The translations under genes and the position numbers were made by a program. The notes beneath the pieces were generated by a model, which was given only the letters and a program-made list of their open reading frames with translations, was not told where the DNA came from and did not search any database. Below, piece by piece: positions 1-13,800 of a stretch of 64,000 nucleotides of DNA; the first letter of the stretch is position 1; each line of letters opens with the position of its first letter. Location: NCBI RefSeq assembly GCF_031877795.1, contig NC_133934.1:106766610-106830609 (forward strand), read 5' to 3'. This DNA is from Strix aluco. Its lineage: Eukaryota > Chordata > Aves > Strigiformes > Strigidae.

Positions 1-66
1 AACTGGCTGTCTTGCATAGCACAAGCCCTCTAACTGTCCTTGTCTTTCCCTTGTCCCACTCTGCAG

Positions 67-141
67 GCTGATGGACCTGGCCAAAGAAATGACCAAAGAG
101 GCCCTGCCAATAAAATGCCTGGAAGCTGTGATCCTGGGAAT
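67..141 (+). CDS. VASH1: VASH1 exon carrying the catalytic cysteine
   Basis: The acceptor is ctctgcag just before base 67 and the donor is GTATCC at 142. It encodes LMDLAKEMTKEAL and then PIKCLEAVILG. The Cys of KCLEAVI is the vasohibin nucleophile. The exon starts with the last base of a codon and ends after two bases of the Ile codon, which the next exon completes. Confidence 0.93.
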
Positions 142-2729
142 GTATCCTTTCCTCTTGGAATTGTGCATGTCTGCCCATCCTTGTGTTTTCTCCTCTGCTC
201 TCTTGTGATGCTTTGAGGCTGCTGATAATATTGTCACCAAGCCCCATATCCCTCTGTTTTCCCTCCCCAGTTCTCCCACCAATAAAACCCCACCAATAAA
301 ATCCAAATTCAAGCAATTCTCTGAAATACTAGAACTAGTTCTTGCTCCTCCTTCCTAAGTAGGGTGGTGCTGCTCTGGATAACTCTACAAGTGAGTAAAA
401 GATAAAAGAAGGCTCTAAGGAACATCTAAAGAGGGGCAAAATATAGCTAGAGTTAGGTCAGGAAGTCCTTTGTGGGTAACACTGCTCCCTTACTGCAATG
501 TTGGCTGCATGTGTTCTACATTAAAGTAAGTTAGGGATCCTCCCCAACTTCTAATCATGGTGTGTGTCACTTTACTATTATGACTAACACCGCCTGCCAG
601 CTTAGGCAATACCTTTAAATTCTAGACACGTGTTGTCTTTAAGTACACATCTTTCCTAGCTATCTTCCAGGCTTAGACTATGTCACTCAGGCTATAGATT
701 CTTGATGCACATTGGCAAAGCCAGCTGGAGGAGCAGAGATGGCAAGTTCAGAAGGGCGGTCTGATGAGTATTTTGTCCTGAAGGTTCCTCAGTTTTGTGT
801 GTGAAATAGTAGCTAGTAAAACAAAGTGAGGAATAATGCTACAGTGTTAACAGTTTGGGCACTATGGAATACAGCACACTTGACGTGTTAACATTGCAAC
901 TTCTGCATCACAAAACTGCTTCAAAATTAACTTACCTTTGTTGACTGTCTTATTGAAGAGGCCAAGTCTGGTTTCCCCATGACCCAGAATAAAGTAGGGC
1001 AGCTTGCAATGAGCTAGACTCTTGACCTGGAGAAAAATCTTGCCTATGGGATGCCTGAATCAGTGGTGAATCTCCTGAGCAGGCTGGGAGGGTTTGGAGC
1101 AGGAAGGATCTTGTCAAGAAAATGGTATCACTGGTTGTTTCCTGAATAGTGTCTGCTGTCAGTTACCTCACCAACAACATGACCACGCTGGACCGTTTCC
1201 CCATCAGCTTCAAAACCCACTTCTCAGGGAACTACTTCCGACACATTGTGCTGGGGGTGAACTTTGGAGGCCGCTATGGGGCACTGGGCATCAGCCGACG
1301 TGAGGAGCTCATGTACAAAGCACCCGTCTTCCGCACACTGAGCGAACTCATCTTTGACTTTGAGGAGGCATATCGCCGCTGCTGGCACACTCTCAAAAAG
1401 GTGAAGCTGGGCCACTGTGTGTCCCATGACCCACACAGTGTGGAGCAGATTGAGTGGAAGCACTCCATCCTGGATCTAGACAAGTTAACCCGGGAAGACT
1501 TCCGCAAAGAACTTGAGAGACATGCCCGTGATATGAGGCTGAAGGTAATTAGGAAGGATGGAGTAGTTGTTCACTGCTGCATCTGCTGTCTTGCCTGGCT
1601 GATGGTGTGCTGGGGGAATGAAGTGGCAGGAGCCTGTCCTAGGTGGTGGTGGACTAGAGGGTGAATTGGAGGCTGGGGGCTCTTTTCCTTTGTGTACAGG
1701 CTGGTCCCCTAATGGATGCTCGTGCAGTACTGCAGTTGTGATGAGCTTGGACTGTATACAGTCCTTGGAGCCATAGCTATCACTGTAGCTTGTTTTTCTG
1801 GCTTTTGCATTTTTGATGCACTTGCCTTGCCTTTTTGTCTTTTACTCCCATATAATTAATCATGGTTAGGCTTTGTGTTTTCTGGTTACTACTCATACTT
1901 CTTTTCTGCTCATGTTGCTCTTACTTTAATTTTTCTGGCAGATTGGCAAAGGAACTGGGCCACCATCTCCCACCAAGGACAGAAAGAAAGATGTCTCCTC
2001 CCCACAAAGAGGTCAGGCCAGCCCCCATCGGCGCAATAGCCGTGGGGACCGACGGTGAGTAGGGTTGCTGAGCAGGAGACCTATCTAGACCATCTCTGGT
2101 TTACTCATGGACTCCCATCTTGCTGTCTGGTCTTGGATCCTTCTGATGTCTTACTGGGGTTCTTTATAACAGGGGATACTTCTCTCACCTGCAGTAGTAT
2201 TCTTTCCTAGTCTGTGTCTTTGTGAGTTTATCATTGCTGGGGGAGTAGGGGGACAGCTGGGGTTTGTTTTGTTTTGGCAGGGAGGAGGAAGGCAGCTCAG
2301 ACAGTGATCTTGGTAGCTGGTATTTAACCTTACACAGGGGTCCAAGTGCTGGTGTCTCCCAGATCTGTGCCCCAAACAGATTCCAAAAATTACACTGCTG
2401 TTAGTGATATTGTTTTCCTGAAACTGATCTGGGGTACCAGTATGGACTTCTTACTCCTCCTAACCTGCATTCACTTCTGTGGAGATCACTGGGAGAGTTT
2501 CTGGAGGTTGCAGAATAATCCTGCCCACAATAGTGTAGGATGTGTAGGATAAGTCTGAAGCTTTCCTGTACCTTTTCCTTTGCTGCCATCTCTATGTACA
2601 GCCCCTCCTGAGTGAAAAAACAGTTCCTGACTAGTTCTTACCCTCTTTGCTCACAGGCCATCTGGTGAGAAAAAGCCTGCCGATTCCAAAGCCATGCCAG
2701 ACCTCAATGGGTACCAGATCCGGGTGTGA
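67..2729 (+). CDS. VASH1: VASH1 (vasohibin-1), 3' part of the gene, four last coding exons
   Basis: Vasohibin-1 is the catalytic subunit that, with SVBP, removes the C-terminal tyrosine of alpha-tubulin; it is also known as an endothelial angiogenesis inhibitor. Coding exons are 67-141, 1163-1544, 1942-2054 and 2657-2729. All have AG/GT borders and matching phases and join into one open frame ending in TGA at 2727-2729. The transglutaminase-like catalytic triad of the family is visible: Cys in IKCLEAVI (first exon here), His in YFRHIVLG and Ser in LGISRREE (second exon). A basic, Ser/Pro-rich tail follows, ending in MPDLNGYQIRV, which matches human VASH1 as I recall it. The N-terminal half, including most of the SVBP-binding region, is left of the window. 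No lesion is seen. VASH2 is the only close alternative, but the tail and the ANGEL1 neighbour favour VASH1. Confidence 0.96.
1163..1544 (+). CDS. VASH1: VASH1 exon with the catalytic histidine and serine
   Basis: This 382-base exon has acceptor CTGTCAG and donor GTAATT. It encodes the core from YLTNNMTTLDRFPISF through FRHIVLGVNFGGRYGALG and ISRREELMYK to HARDMRLK. It contains the His and Ser of the triad. Reading runs on past the donor for about 40 codons before a stop, which is intron read-through and not coding. Confidence 0.95.
1942..2054 (+). CDS. VASH1: VASH1 exon for the basic Ser/Pro-rich tail
   Basis: The acceptor is ttttctggcag and the donor is GTGAGT. It encodes IGKGTGPPSPTKDRKKDV and then SSPQRGQASPHRRNSRGDR, a low-complexity basic segment typical of the vasohibin-1 C-terminus. 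The exon ends two bases into an Arg codon. Confidence 0.92.
2657..2729 (+). CDS. VASH1: VASH1 terminal coding exon
   Basis: The acceptor is tgctcacag. The exon completes the split Arg codon, encodes PSGEKKPADSKAMPDLNGY and QIRV, and stops at TGA 2727-2729. The ending NGYQIRV is as in mammalian VASH1. Confidence 0.94.
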
Positions 2730-5700
2730 AGAGAGCTGTACCTTGTGTGCCTGGCTCCACAGACTTCTTTCTGGCCACAATTGGGACCTGGATCCACCTG
2801 CAGTGATTCTGACAAAGGGGACAGGGGAGCAGGAGCGGAACAGAGTGCTGATCTTCCAGGTACTTCCTAGTGGGCCAGTCCCAGAGCTGGATCCCATGGG
2901 TCCCAGAGGATTCACCTGCCTGTTTCTGGGAAAGGTGTCCATCTTAATTCACTGAAACAAGTATTTTTTAAAAAAAATTTAAAAAGATCTGTACGTTGGT
3001 GGGAGTTTGCTGCAGGAAGAATATGAAGTGAGTGGGGTCAGCAGACCTGCTATCAATTTTTTTTGTGTTAGCAGCAAGTAGATGAAGCATCTTGTTGACA
3101 GTACTTCTTCCCTGTCTGCACAGAAGGCTTCAGCCCATGCAAGGCCTGCAGGGCTGAGGAAGAAGTGCTGCTGGAATGGGATGGCACCCACATCTTGTGC
3201 AAAAACTCAATTTTGTCATTATGAACACTTTGTTCAGCATTGCTTCTGTGAGAGACAGGGCTGAATTTGCTCAGCCTCCTGATTTATCAATCATACAAAG
3301 GCCACTCATTGGAGAAACCACATCTTGTGTGTTTAGTCCTACCTATTTCAAAGCATTTCATTGTTTCTTAGGGGGTAGACAGTGGGATGATAGTCCTCTT
3401 TACCCACTGCAATGCTGGTGAGCTGTTGCTCTAAGTCCTTTTGTGGTCGAGTGGGTCAGGATATGCCTATGCCATTGCCACATGAAAACAGGCACAGAGA
3501 CCTCAATCGTCCCAGCAGTGGAGGTGGGGGCAGGCAGGGGCTGGTGGGAAGCCTGAACTTAGAGTCATCTCTTCATCAGCCTTCTCTCTATTAACTTCTA
3601 GTGAGTGCTACTGTGAAAGCTTTCAGAAGGCACTTCAGTCACTGAGGTACAATTTGAAGAGTAAATAGTTAAAGAAGGATTTAATGATGTGAACAGGTTT
3701 TACAAGCAATTTTCCTTTCCACAAGGGTCTTGCTCCTTCCCTCACTGTGGTGTTAGTGCTAGAGTTACAGACACCTGCTGGTGGGAAGCCCTGCTCAAGG
3801 AAGTTGCAACAGCTTTCCTGACAGCTCAGTCTGGAGCCTCCTGAAAGTAGTTCCCCACCCCAGTCCTAGAGCTGTGCTTGTTTTCTGGCTTTTCGAATAG
3901 CTGCAGTATTTGACAGCACCACTTATGCTAGCATTCCCCAAAGCGCTGGGCTGGGCCTTTCTGTCCCCTAAAGCCTTGACTCTTTCTACACTTCTTTTCA
4001 GGGGAGTGTTATGCTACTGATTAAGCAGTGTAACGCTTGTCAGAAATCTGAAGTGTTGTCAGACCTCTCTCTGAGACCTAGGGCCTGGAAACAGTGGGGT
4101 TGCCAGAAGTCAGAATAGCATGGCCTTGAAGTCTTCTGGATGCACAGATCTAGGCCATGCAAAAACTGAGGGTTGGGAGTGGGAGTATCCTTGAGAGAAA
4201 CTGAATCTTGTTTTATCACAGCACTGACAAAGGAGCTAAACTTTCTGAAATACTACATATTTTTGTTAGAACTGGGTTTACTCTTTTTTGTGAACTTGTT
4301 AGAAACATGATGGAGCTTAGCTCTACCAGAATTTATGTTGCTGTATTGTTGTGCCACACCCTCATATAAGCAGTGTTATTTTGGTAGCAGAGAAGGGATT
4401 CTTACCCCCAAACAAATCAGCTCTTTTGTCGAGTTGAAGCAGTGTTAATCCTGGAAGCACCACCCACAAGCGACTGAACTCAGGCCTTACAGGTTCCTAA
4501 CTGTACATCCTTAACTGTGATGTAACCTGCAAGGCGCTATATCCATACCGCTGCAGTCTGTCCTTCAGAGCTCTCTTTGTAGTCTGTACTTTTCTGCTAT
4601 GCTGTATGACCAGGAGGACAGTCCATGGTGAGGTCACTGAACTTGCTCCTGATCCAAGATAAGGTTAATCCAGAAGAGGATGCCAGTTTTCTCAGTTCAG
4701 TGCAACACCTGTCCCTTCCTTTGCACTCCAGCTACATGCAACAATTTGAAATAGACAGCAGTAGCAAGCCAAGCACCCATCTGAATGTGTCCTCTGGTCA
4801 ATTTTGTGTGGCTGTAAATTAACATAATTAACATCTGGATGCTATTGATGATGTTAGCTGTAAAGGTACCACAGTTACCTGTCAATACCACAGGTCACTT
4901 GGAAGCCACAAACTGCCTTTGCATAATGTTTGCTTTGCAGCAGACTAAAAGTTCAGGTGCCACTGTAAATCATAGGATAAATACAAGCAGCAGTCAGCAA
5001 GGGAGACAGAATGTCGGGTTTTATTAAAGTGGATGAAATCCAGAAAAAAATTATAAAAGCCCCTTAGATAAAACTAGGATGCATTCTCACCGTGACTTTT
5101 TTTTTTAGTTAATTCAGAGTAACTGGAAAGCTCTTGAGAATAATTAGTAGCTTTATACAGAGCACATTCAATAACTGGACAGACTTGATGGAAAGGATGG
5201 GAAGTGTGTTGGGGGGAGGAAGACTTCAAAACAGATGGGGCAAGTGAGGGGTCAGCTGCAAGCTAATGATGCTTTCTTGAAAGCAGGGCAAAAGAGACGT
5301 TCAGCAGTGTTAGATCACCAGCACAGAATGGCTTAAAACAAAATGCTTTGTTTGACCTGGTAATTAAGCACTTTCCTGCAGGATGTGACTGAGGCCAATA
5401 GCTTAGAAAACCAAAGGAAGTGGATGTTTAAGAAATGAATGACAGATAGAGTTCAAGGTCTCTTAATCCTCAGCTGTAGCCAGCCAAGAATATGCTCTTT
5501 CAAGATTTAGTTGCACAATTATGTACATTAGGAGGCATTTAATTCTTATTAATACTATAGATTTTTTATAGAATTAATAGATACATAATATTATTATGTA
5601 TCTAATGTTGATGACTTCTCAAGATAGACACAGGAGCAGACATGAGCCCTCTATTAGGTTACTATTTCAAGCCTACTATGTTTCTCTGGGTGGTAGAATT

Positions 5701-7800
5701 TCTGCCCCTTACTGTTTCTGTATCTCTAGTTTAGCAGATGGTGCAGAAAACTGGAAAATGACCAAATAGTTCTCCCCTTCTTGCACTTGCTCCCCATCTT
5801 TGTAACAAGATGAGTCACTTCAAGACAAAAGTTTAGCTTTCTTGCTAACAAGACAGCATAGCAGCCCCCTGTGACAGCGAGATTAGTGCAATCCAGTTTT
5901 ATGCTGTAAGAAACCTGAAGGAACAATGAAAGACAAACTTTTACACTTCCAGTTCTTTCCTCCCTTATCCACCTGCCCTGTCTTCCTTTAACCATAAGGA
6001 AGAAAAGGCTGGAGATGAGTCTTTTGCACTTCTGTGGTCTTCAGAGCTACAGAGAAGGAATGAAAATAAGGAACTGGACTGTAACTCATACCCCTTAGGG
6101 CCTGCAGAACAAAAACGATGGATCTTGAGGAGTCCTATTAATTATTTAATGTTAAACGTTAATATGATCGCTCATGTAGCTCTGGGGTGTAAATTTCACT
6201 GTTCAATAGGTGTCACCTGATGTCTATTCTGCAGTACAAGTCCTTCTGAACTCTGTGGAAGGGAACTGCATAAGTACTCTAGTAATGGATAGACACTGCC
6301 TATGTTCTATGTGAAGTCTAGGTGAGTTTTGAAAGATTTGGAACAAATGCTGACCTACTACTAGCAAAACTATTTCAAATGTAATGCAAACCTCGAAATA
6401 AGAGTTCCTCTTTACACTTTTATGTAGGCAAGTCTGTGGCCAACTGCAATTTTTTTTAATGGATTAGCAAAACCTTCTGCTACAGTGTCATTCTGATACA
6501 AACTTCATATACTAAAGAGTGGAGTTGGGTGTCCATCAGTCCATGACACACTAGCCTTTTTTTAAACTCTGATACAATAAGCTAAATGAGTCTTTAGGAA
6601 CTTAAAGTATGTAAGCAAGTGTTTTAGCTGGGAGTGGAGTGGCTTTTTTTCAGTTAACTATTTTACCTGTGTGCCACTGTATGTATGGGTCAGTACACAG
6701 TATGCTTGGATCTACCAGAATAAATTAGTCCAGAACTGTGGCTGAAACAAATTTCTGTTTATGCAGTAGCTGTATTGCTGTTATCAGATCTGCTTAATGT
6801 GAAGAATTTTTCTAAAAGTATTTCAGGTGAAAGCCTTAATCAGGTGCCTGCTTCTTAAGGTAGGTTCACATGTGGTGGTGTATGGACATGACTTATCCTT
6901 AAAATTGCAGAGTTCAAGAAACCATAATGTACAGAAGAATGCTCTGTTGCCAAAGGGCAAGAGTCTGGAGTTGATGGGCTTGACCTTTCTCCAGTGGCTT
7001 TGGCTAATCACTTCAGGTGGTTGCTTTAGCCACTTGCTCCTTCTAAGTGAAGTATTTCAAGTGGTCCTGATGATCAGGCCCTAGATATAAGCAGGAGGTG
7101 CCCTGTCCCATGCGTACAGTGTGTGCACGTCTGTCTGAAGTAACACCGCATATTCCAGTGGTCTTGCACTGTTGTCCTGTCAACATTAAGACCTGCATTA
7201 TGGATTTATAACTTAACCTAAGAAAGCAAGTGCTATTCTGGCTTGGTGTTTGCTCTGCCAGAGCAAGGTGGAGACAGTCCCTCTACAGCCAAGCTGAACT
7301 CCTTAGGGAATTTAATATTTTTGTCTGTTTTCTGAGCAGGTGTTTACATGTGTCACAACCACTCCCCTTCAGTGGTGCCCTGGCCCCGTCTGCTCAAGAG
7401 CAACTCAGCTTAGGCCAAGAAGGCTACTAAATCCCCCATAATCTCTGCAAAGCAGAGTTTTCCTCCAGGTCAGGGTTGAGATGGTGCTAGCAGGACCAGA
7501 GTGGTCCCCTTCCATGCACATCAGTATTCTACTCTAGCACTGTTAGGGTGCTCCAAAACCATTTACATCTTTATCACTGGTACAGCTCTGAACTAAGAAA
7601 TGGAAGGTTTCTTTCTTTAAGAACAATATCACGTGTGTCTTTTTGTAATTAATCAGTGTGGTTCTGTGTTCTTACGTAGCCAACACAGAACTTGTATTTA
7701 GATTTAGTTCTTACTGCACCTCCCATAGCCCTCATGTTGATACTTCTTCCTGCTTCCTTTGACACTTAGACAATAAAATTCCCTCTGTACTGCTCTCAGC
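2730..7800 (+). other. VASH1: VASH1 3' UTR and downstream flank
   Basis: No further coding exon is visible after the VASH1 stop. The stretch is probably mostly 3' UTR, since VASH1 transcripts have a long one in human. Possible poly(A) signals AATAAA occur at 6719-6724 and 7772-7777; others further on are at 8315-8320 and a triple cluster at 9760-9781. Which is used cannot be told from sequence. A 27-base perfect palindrome lies at 5578-5604. Confidence 0.5.
5578..5604. repeat. Perfect AT-rich palindrome in the VASH1 3' flank
   Basis: The arms are tagatacataata (5578-5590) and tattatgtatcta (5592-5604), exact reverse complements of 13 bases around a single T. If transcribed, fewer pairs would form because a loop is needed, giving a weak A/U hairpin. 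Confidence 0.85.
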
Positions 7801-10800
7801 TTGTGCAGAGAAAACAAGATGGCTGTACTGTCTTTCTTTCCAATTTAAACTTCCCCAATGTCAGTCAGCTAAGTGAAAGGCACAGCCTTGAGTGATGGTA
7901 TCAGACAGATGAGGTATAGATGCCCTGTACTTGCAACACTATGGACATGGAAGAACCCTCATTCTCCTTCAATCATCTGAACAGGTGAGTATATGTCTGT
8001 ACACACAGAGGCAGTTGCCAGAGAGTAAGAAGTATGTATGTGGCTGTGTAGCAAAGGCTGAAACTCATCTTTGCCTCTTGAACTGCCGTCAGGCTGAATG
8101 GAAAAAAAAAAAAAAAATCAGTGGATGCAGCAACAGAAATTTCAGTTTTGAAACAATACTGTAAGGGTTAACACGAGCCTCTGCTTGGACTGCTCTACAA
8201 CATATGGTCCAGTCTCCCTTCCTGGCTTGAAAAGCAATTCTGCTTAAGGTCTGTAGTTTAGTGGCCTTCCAGACTAACGAGCTCACCAGGACTTCTCAAG
8301 ACAAATGCTGGGTTAATAAAGGACAGTCAGCTGCAAGATTCAGTGCATTTCTCCAGCAAGGGGGATCCAACTTTATTCAGACTATCATCTTTCAGGCATA
8401 ACATACCCCTTCTCTCTAGGGAAATGAGTAATAGCTGGGACCAGGGCCAGGATGTAGGCAAGCCCACAGTGTGTAGAGGAAAGGAATAAATATCCCCTAA
8501 CCTGTTACTCCAAAGAGAATGGTACATACAATAGCCCCTCTTAGCTAAGTTAATTATATGAACAACTTCTGCCCTGAGGGGAAGTAATTGCACAGCACCT
8601 AGTAGATGGTATGAAGACACAAAAGAAGAAAGTAGCCACTTCATATGCCTGCATGGCCTGTGCTCAAGCCCAGGACTTGACAGTAGACTTCAGCAGCAGT
8701 TGAAGGCTTCTTGCTCCACTATTAAATACTGAAAAGATTAATAGTATTAGGGAAAAAAAAAAAAAAAGACTAAAATGCTGTGACTTCTGTAAACCTCTAC
8801 TTCAGATGCTTGCTTGAAAATATCCTCTGCCCCATGTCTTAGATTTTACTAAAAATCAGGTCACTCCTAACCCCCCTATAGATAGGTCAAGGTGACTGCT
8901 AGACAATAGAGTGAGAAGGGCAAAACAGTGACTTGGCCACAGCTGACATTAAAAATAAAACTTTCTGCTCCCTCTTCAATCAGGCTTTCCTCCCTGTTAC
9001 TGATAGTTCCAGCAGCTATAGGTGTTTAAGTCAGTTACAGATTACACTACTTGGACCTTAGAGAAAAGCCTTTATTGTGGAAAGGATACACAACTTAGCA
9101 AGTAGTAATTTTAAAAAAAATTGGAAAAAGAAACCCAGTCAGCTACTACACTGAGAAGCTGAAGACCACAAAACTTAAGGCGCTCAGATGCCTAAAAGCA
9201 TACAGAAATCCATTCATGAGAGAGTGAGACTGAGCCTTAAGAGCATCATTCATGCACAGACTGCAGGATTATGGAAGGCAAAGGCGTATGACACGCTGTG
9301 GACAGCAAGCCTGGATTATATTTTTATTTTGGTAAAGAGTGACTGTCATCCTACCTCAACCTCACACTGGGGGAGGAAAAGGAATAGCTTTAGCATAACT
9401 AACTTCTGCATTCATCTACCCCCAGTTCAGGAGCAGCTCCTGAAAGCGGCCAATAACTGAATAAACTTAAGACTGCTGTAGGCAGCTTTCCATCCAGAAA
9501 GGAAGGACTAAAAAACTAAGTAACATTGCTAAGGCTTGAAGTCAAGTCTTCTTTGAGTATAACAGGAAAGACTGGATGGAACAAATGCATCTTTTAGTGT
9601 AGCATATGCCAGTGTCCAGTCTAGTCCTTCTCCCATTTGCCACCTCAGCACCTTGAAAACAGCTGCTTGTCTAACCAAAGTTAGAAAAAATTTTCCAGCT
9701 CTACTATACAGCATTCCTATTCCCTTAGAGCACAAGAATGTGCAGCCTAGGTCTGAAATAATAAATAAACTTTTAAATAAACAAAAGGAAGAAGAGCTTC
9801 AAGACTAGAATGACATTTTCAGTGGAAGCTAAGAGGACAGCTCGCCTTGACGGGAGAAACCAAACTTGTACAGCTGCCAAAAGGAAGGAGCTTGAGGCGT
9901 GAAGCCTGCTGTTAAATCACTCATCTTGGTTATCATTACAGCAGGTGAGTTCTCTATAGAAACTCGGTATCATACTTTGAAACACAATGCAGTACATTCA
10001 ATGGCAGAGATCATGCAGCTTGCACATTTCAGTGTGACAGCGCTATGGAAAGCACCACAGGCCAGGCAGCTACAGTTTGGGAAGGAGCAGGTCATAGCCA
10101 GCAATTCAATTAACTTGCCCTACAGGAAGCCTACTGAAAGGAGAGGGTATCCCACTAAGGCTTGTGTGTTCCTCCTTCAGATGAGCCACAAAAGGCTTCA
10201 TCTGCATTTGGATGAACCATGGATATGTCTGCAAATTCCTAACAGTACATCCAATAAATGTTCGTTAGTGAAGTGGTGGCAATGGGAGAAGAAATTGCAC
10301 CCTGCTTTGCGGACTGTTTGCCAACACCACTCACAACTATCATTAGGAGTGCAACACATACCTTGATCCACTCTTAAAAGATTCTCTCTGAGATGCTAAA
10401 CTGTTTTTACAGCTTCTAAGAGACTCCTCAGAGAAGAGGAACTACGGTCAATTTCAGAGTTCTGTGCTTCACAAAGCAGGTGGCATACAGGGCACTAATG
10501 ATAAACTTTTTTTTGTTGTACGTAACAAGAGTTATTCCCATCTAAGTGTTGGTTTCAGAGCTCTCATCCCTCCCACTTAACTCTTCAGGGGTGAGGGAAC
10601 CCACTATCTTATGGCTTGACACTATTTAAATGTTGAGTTTATAATAAGACTTGGCCCTAAAGAATTCCACCCATAGCTTTTAACTGAAGAAATACAGCTG
10701 CAGAAAAAAATAAACATCAGTAACTCAGAAAGCTAACTGGTTATGGTAGTCGTGGGAAAACAGCTGCTGGAGAGATACTTCATAAGGAACAGGCATGGAG

Positions 10801-13800
10801 AAAGACGACTTCAAGCAGCAGCCAAGTTTCATTTATTAAGAAACCAGTGCAATTATATTGTTTACCACTCCTCCCATCCCCTGTAATTGAGAAAACTGAT
10901 TATAAAGGGCATCCTCCTGAAGTGATGAGCTTAAAACTGAGAAAGTGAAGGAAGTCCAACTTCTATCTAAATACCATAACTAAATACAGACTAGCAGCTG
11001 TGGTGCAATCTAAGCTGTTGTCTAGCAAAGATACTTTTGTCAATATGTGTTTGCCTCTACAGCTGCATGTTTCTTCAGCTTAGGAGACTGATAACAGGAT
11101 ATGTAAACAAACTGCCAGTGGACACTCACACCCCTTCCTCTAAGTATCAGTCTCCCTGAGCTCTACATCACTACTAAGTTGATGTAGATAATCCTACCTC
11201 TGTGATACCTTCCCTCTCTGAATATAGCAGCTATTCCCATTGTTCCACTTTCATAACCATTTACAGACCCCTCTGTAATTCATCAGAAAGCTGTGCTAAT
11301 GGCAACTTAGGTCAGGAAATAGTGTTAAGAGCTACATCTGGAATCTTAGTTCTGTGTCCCACCACAAGTTGCTCATTACCACAGCCTCTTATTGTATCCC
11401 TGTGTGCTATTCTTAAAGAACCACAGAACATACTCTTTTCTCCCTACAACTATATACTAGTTGCTATTTTAGAGGTAGGGACTCTCCACCCACCCCATCT
11501 CCAATCTTCTATAGTCCCTCACAATCAGAGGCATTAACAGGTCTCCAGATCCATTTGATGTTAACTCCAAATTGCTCTAGAAAACAGGATTTTTTTTCTT
11601 TCCTGAAACAGGACAACTCTTTACGAGTCTGTACCACAGCTTCAGGGACCATGGTCAAAACAATCACAGCAATCAACTCTTCAACTCTACCTCTGTGTGT
11701 CTGCATGCAGTCACTAGCAATGGTCTTGCATTTCTGCAATAGTTTCACCTACAAATGCCCAAGGAAGTATGTGTGAGCCAGGGCTTTGGGAGCTGCAGGT
11801 CCCTCTGGGAGCTTTCTAACCTTCAGAAAGAAGAATCAGAAGACTTGCAGCATTGTCCTGGGGTTTCTCAGCACGTGACTCCATATCCTGTGTTCAACAA
11901 CTTAACCATTCCAAGTTCATACCATACTATTTCATGTATCAAAAAAGAAAGCATTAGCTTGACCTGTGGAACATTAGATTTTCCAACAAAGTACAGCTGA
12001 AACCTTAAAACCTCCCTGAGAGATGCCTTCATACAAGTTACCCAAAAGTTAAGTCTTTGGTTTAAATAAAATGGAAGAAGCAATTCTGATGTTGAAGCAC
12101 TGCTCCTGTGCCTCGGTGCACACCTCGTGGGTCTCAGTAAGTGGGGCAGGAGGGCTGCTTTTACACAAGCACACGCACCCCTCATCAACTGACCATCAGA
12201 CCTAGCCAGCAGTTACAACTGAAGCAGATAGCCAAAGATGTGAATACCAACACTGTGTCACAGCATTTTTTTTGTCTTGCTTTTGGTTGGTTGTTTTCAA
12301 ACCTTTAGTGTCTTCCAAGTTTTCTACTACAATGTTACCAGCTGGTGGGAGTTATCTGCAACCAGGCTGCTTTCTGGCAACCTCTTTTCAAGCCTGACAG
12401 AAAACAAAGCTCTCAGTTCACCAATTTTCCTTTTTCCTCCCCCCCTTTACAAATACAACCAATTGCAAAATCAAAGAGTACTTGCAGAAATCAGTGCAAC
12501 TGTCAGATAAACAGAGCCATAAAAATACACAGCTCCCCATGTACAAACACCAGTGCCACACCAGAAACATCACCTGTGAAACTAAGGGCAAACAAAGCCA
12601 CAGACTTATTCACCCTCAGATTGCTGTTCACTTATACAGACTCCTACATGTTATTCCAACTTAGGTAGCAAAAGCCAGCCGCACATCACCAGGCAAATAC
12701 CACAACATCTGGCAGGGGCAAGAAGGGAATATACAGTCCTTACACAATCATATGGGCACAGAACACAATCCCCCCACACACCCCTTGTTTCTGTACAGTT
12801 TACAGAAGTGAGCTGTAAAAAGATGAGCAGTACTTGCTTTCTTTGGGAGGAGGGGAAGGGTTCCTGAATGAAAACCATTTTGCAAAACAAGTCCGATGCC
12901 AAATAAACCACCTCTGGTATCTGAGGGTGTGCTGGGAGACAACAGCGAGGCCCGCTTCATCCCTCTCTTCAATCTTCATTACTACTATCTTGTGTAGCTA
13001 ATTTGTCCTCTCCTCTTTCACATCCCAGCCCTCAAAGCCTTGTTGAGCAAGTCCTCATAGGGTTCAGCTGCCAAGAGCACAAGGTGCTGCAGTTGCTTTG
13101 TGTTTTTTTCTTAGATTATAAAAATTTTATTTTTCAGTAAGAAAGTAACATTAAAAATATTAAAGTCTCCCAATAGAATCCAGGAAGAAAGAAGAATATT
13201 TCAAGTCTCCCCGTACCTTCCCACAAAAACCTGAGGTGAGATCATTCCCTGCCCCATTTATGAACAGAAGATTGGTAATGTTTCTACCAATACTGCTCTA
13301 ATTTCTCATGGAAAAACTGAGCACCAAATGTCAAGCTGAACTGGTGAATCTGCCCTAGGAACAGGTACAGTTCTATTGGTTTTGTACTGGCCAAGCCACT
13401 GCTGACAAAGTACACTGGGTACAAACGACTGACAATCTGGCTCCAAGTTACACAGCCTTGTCCTCCCTCCCAACACCTGTCAAGAGACAGGAGTCAGTCC
13501 TACAGGTTCTACCTACCTAAACATGGTTGGCTCCAGCAGACAGTTGCAAAAACTTCTGTCTGGCACAGGAGGATGCTACAGGTTGGCTATCTGACACCTG
13601 GCAGGCTGAATGGAATCAGGAGGGCACAGAGAAAGAGTAGGACAAGTGACAAGTATCAGCTCTTCCATCTGATGGCTCTGCTGCCTCTCACATGCCTTCC
13701 ATTTTCATCTCTCTTTTGGGACCTCCCAGAGCTACAGGCTCCTGGCATTGCCATGCCTCACAGGATGATTTTTTCCACCTGATATTCACCGGGAGGATCG

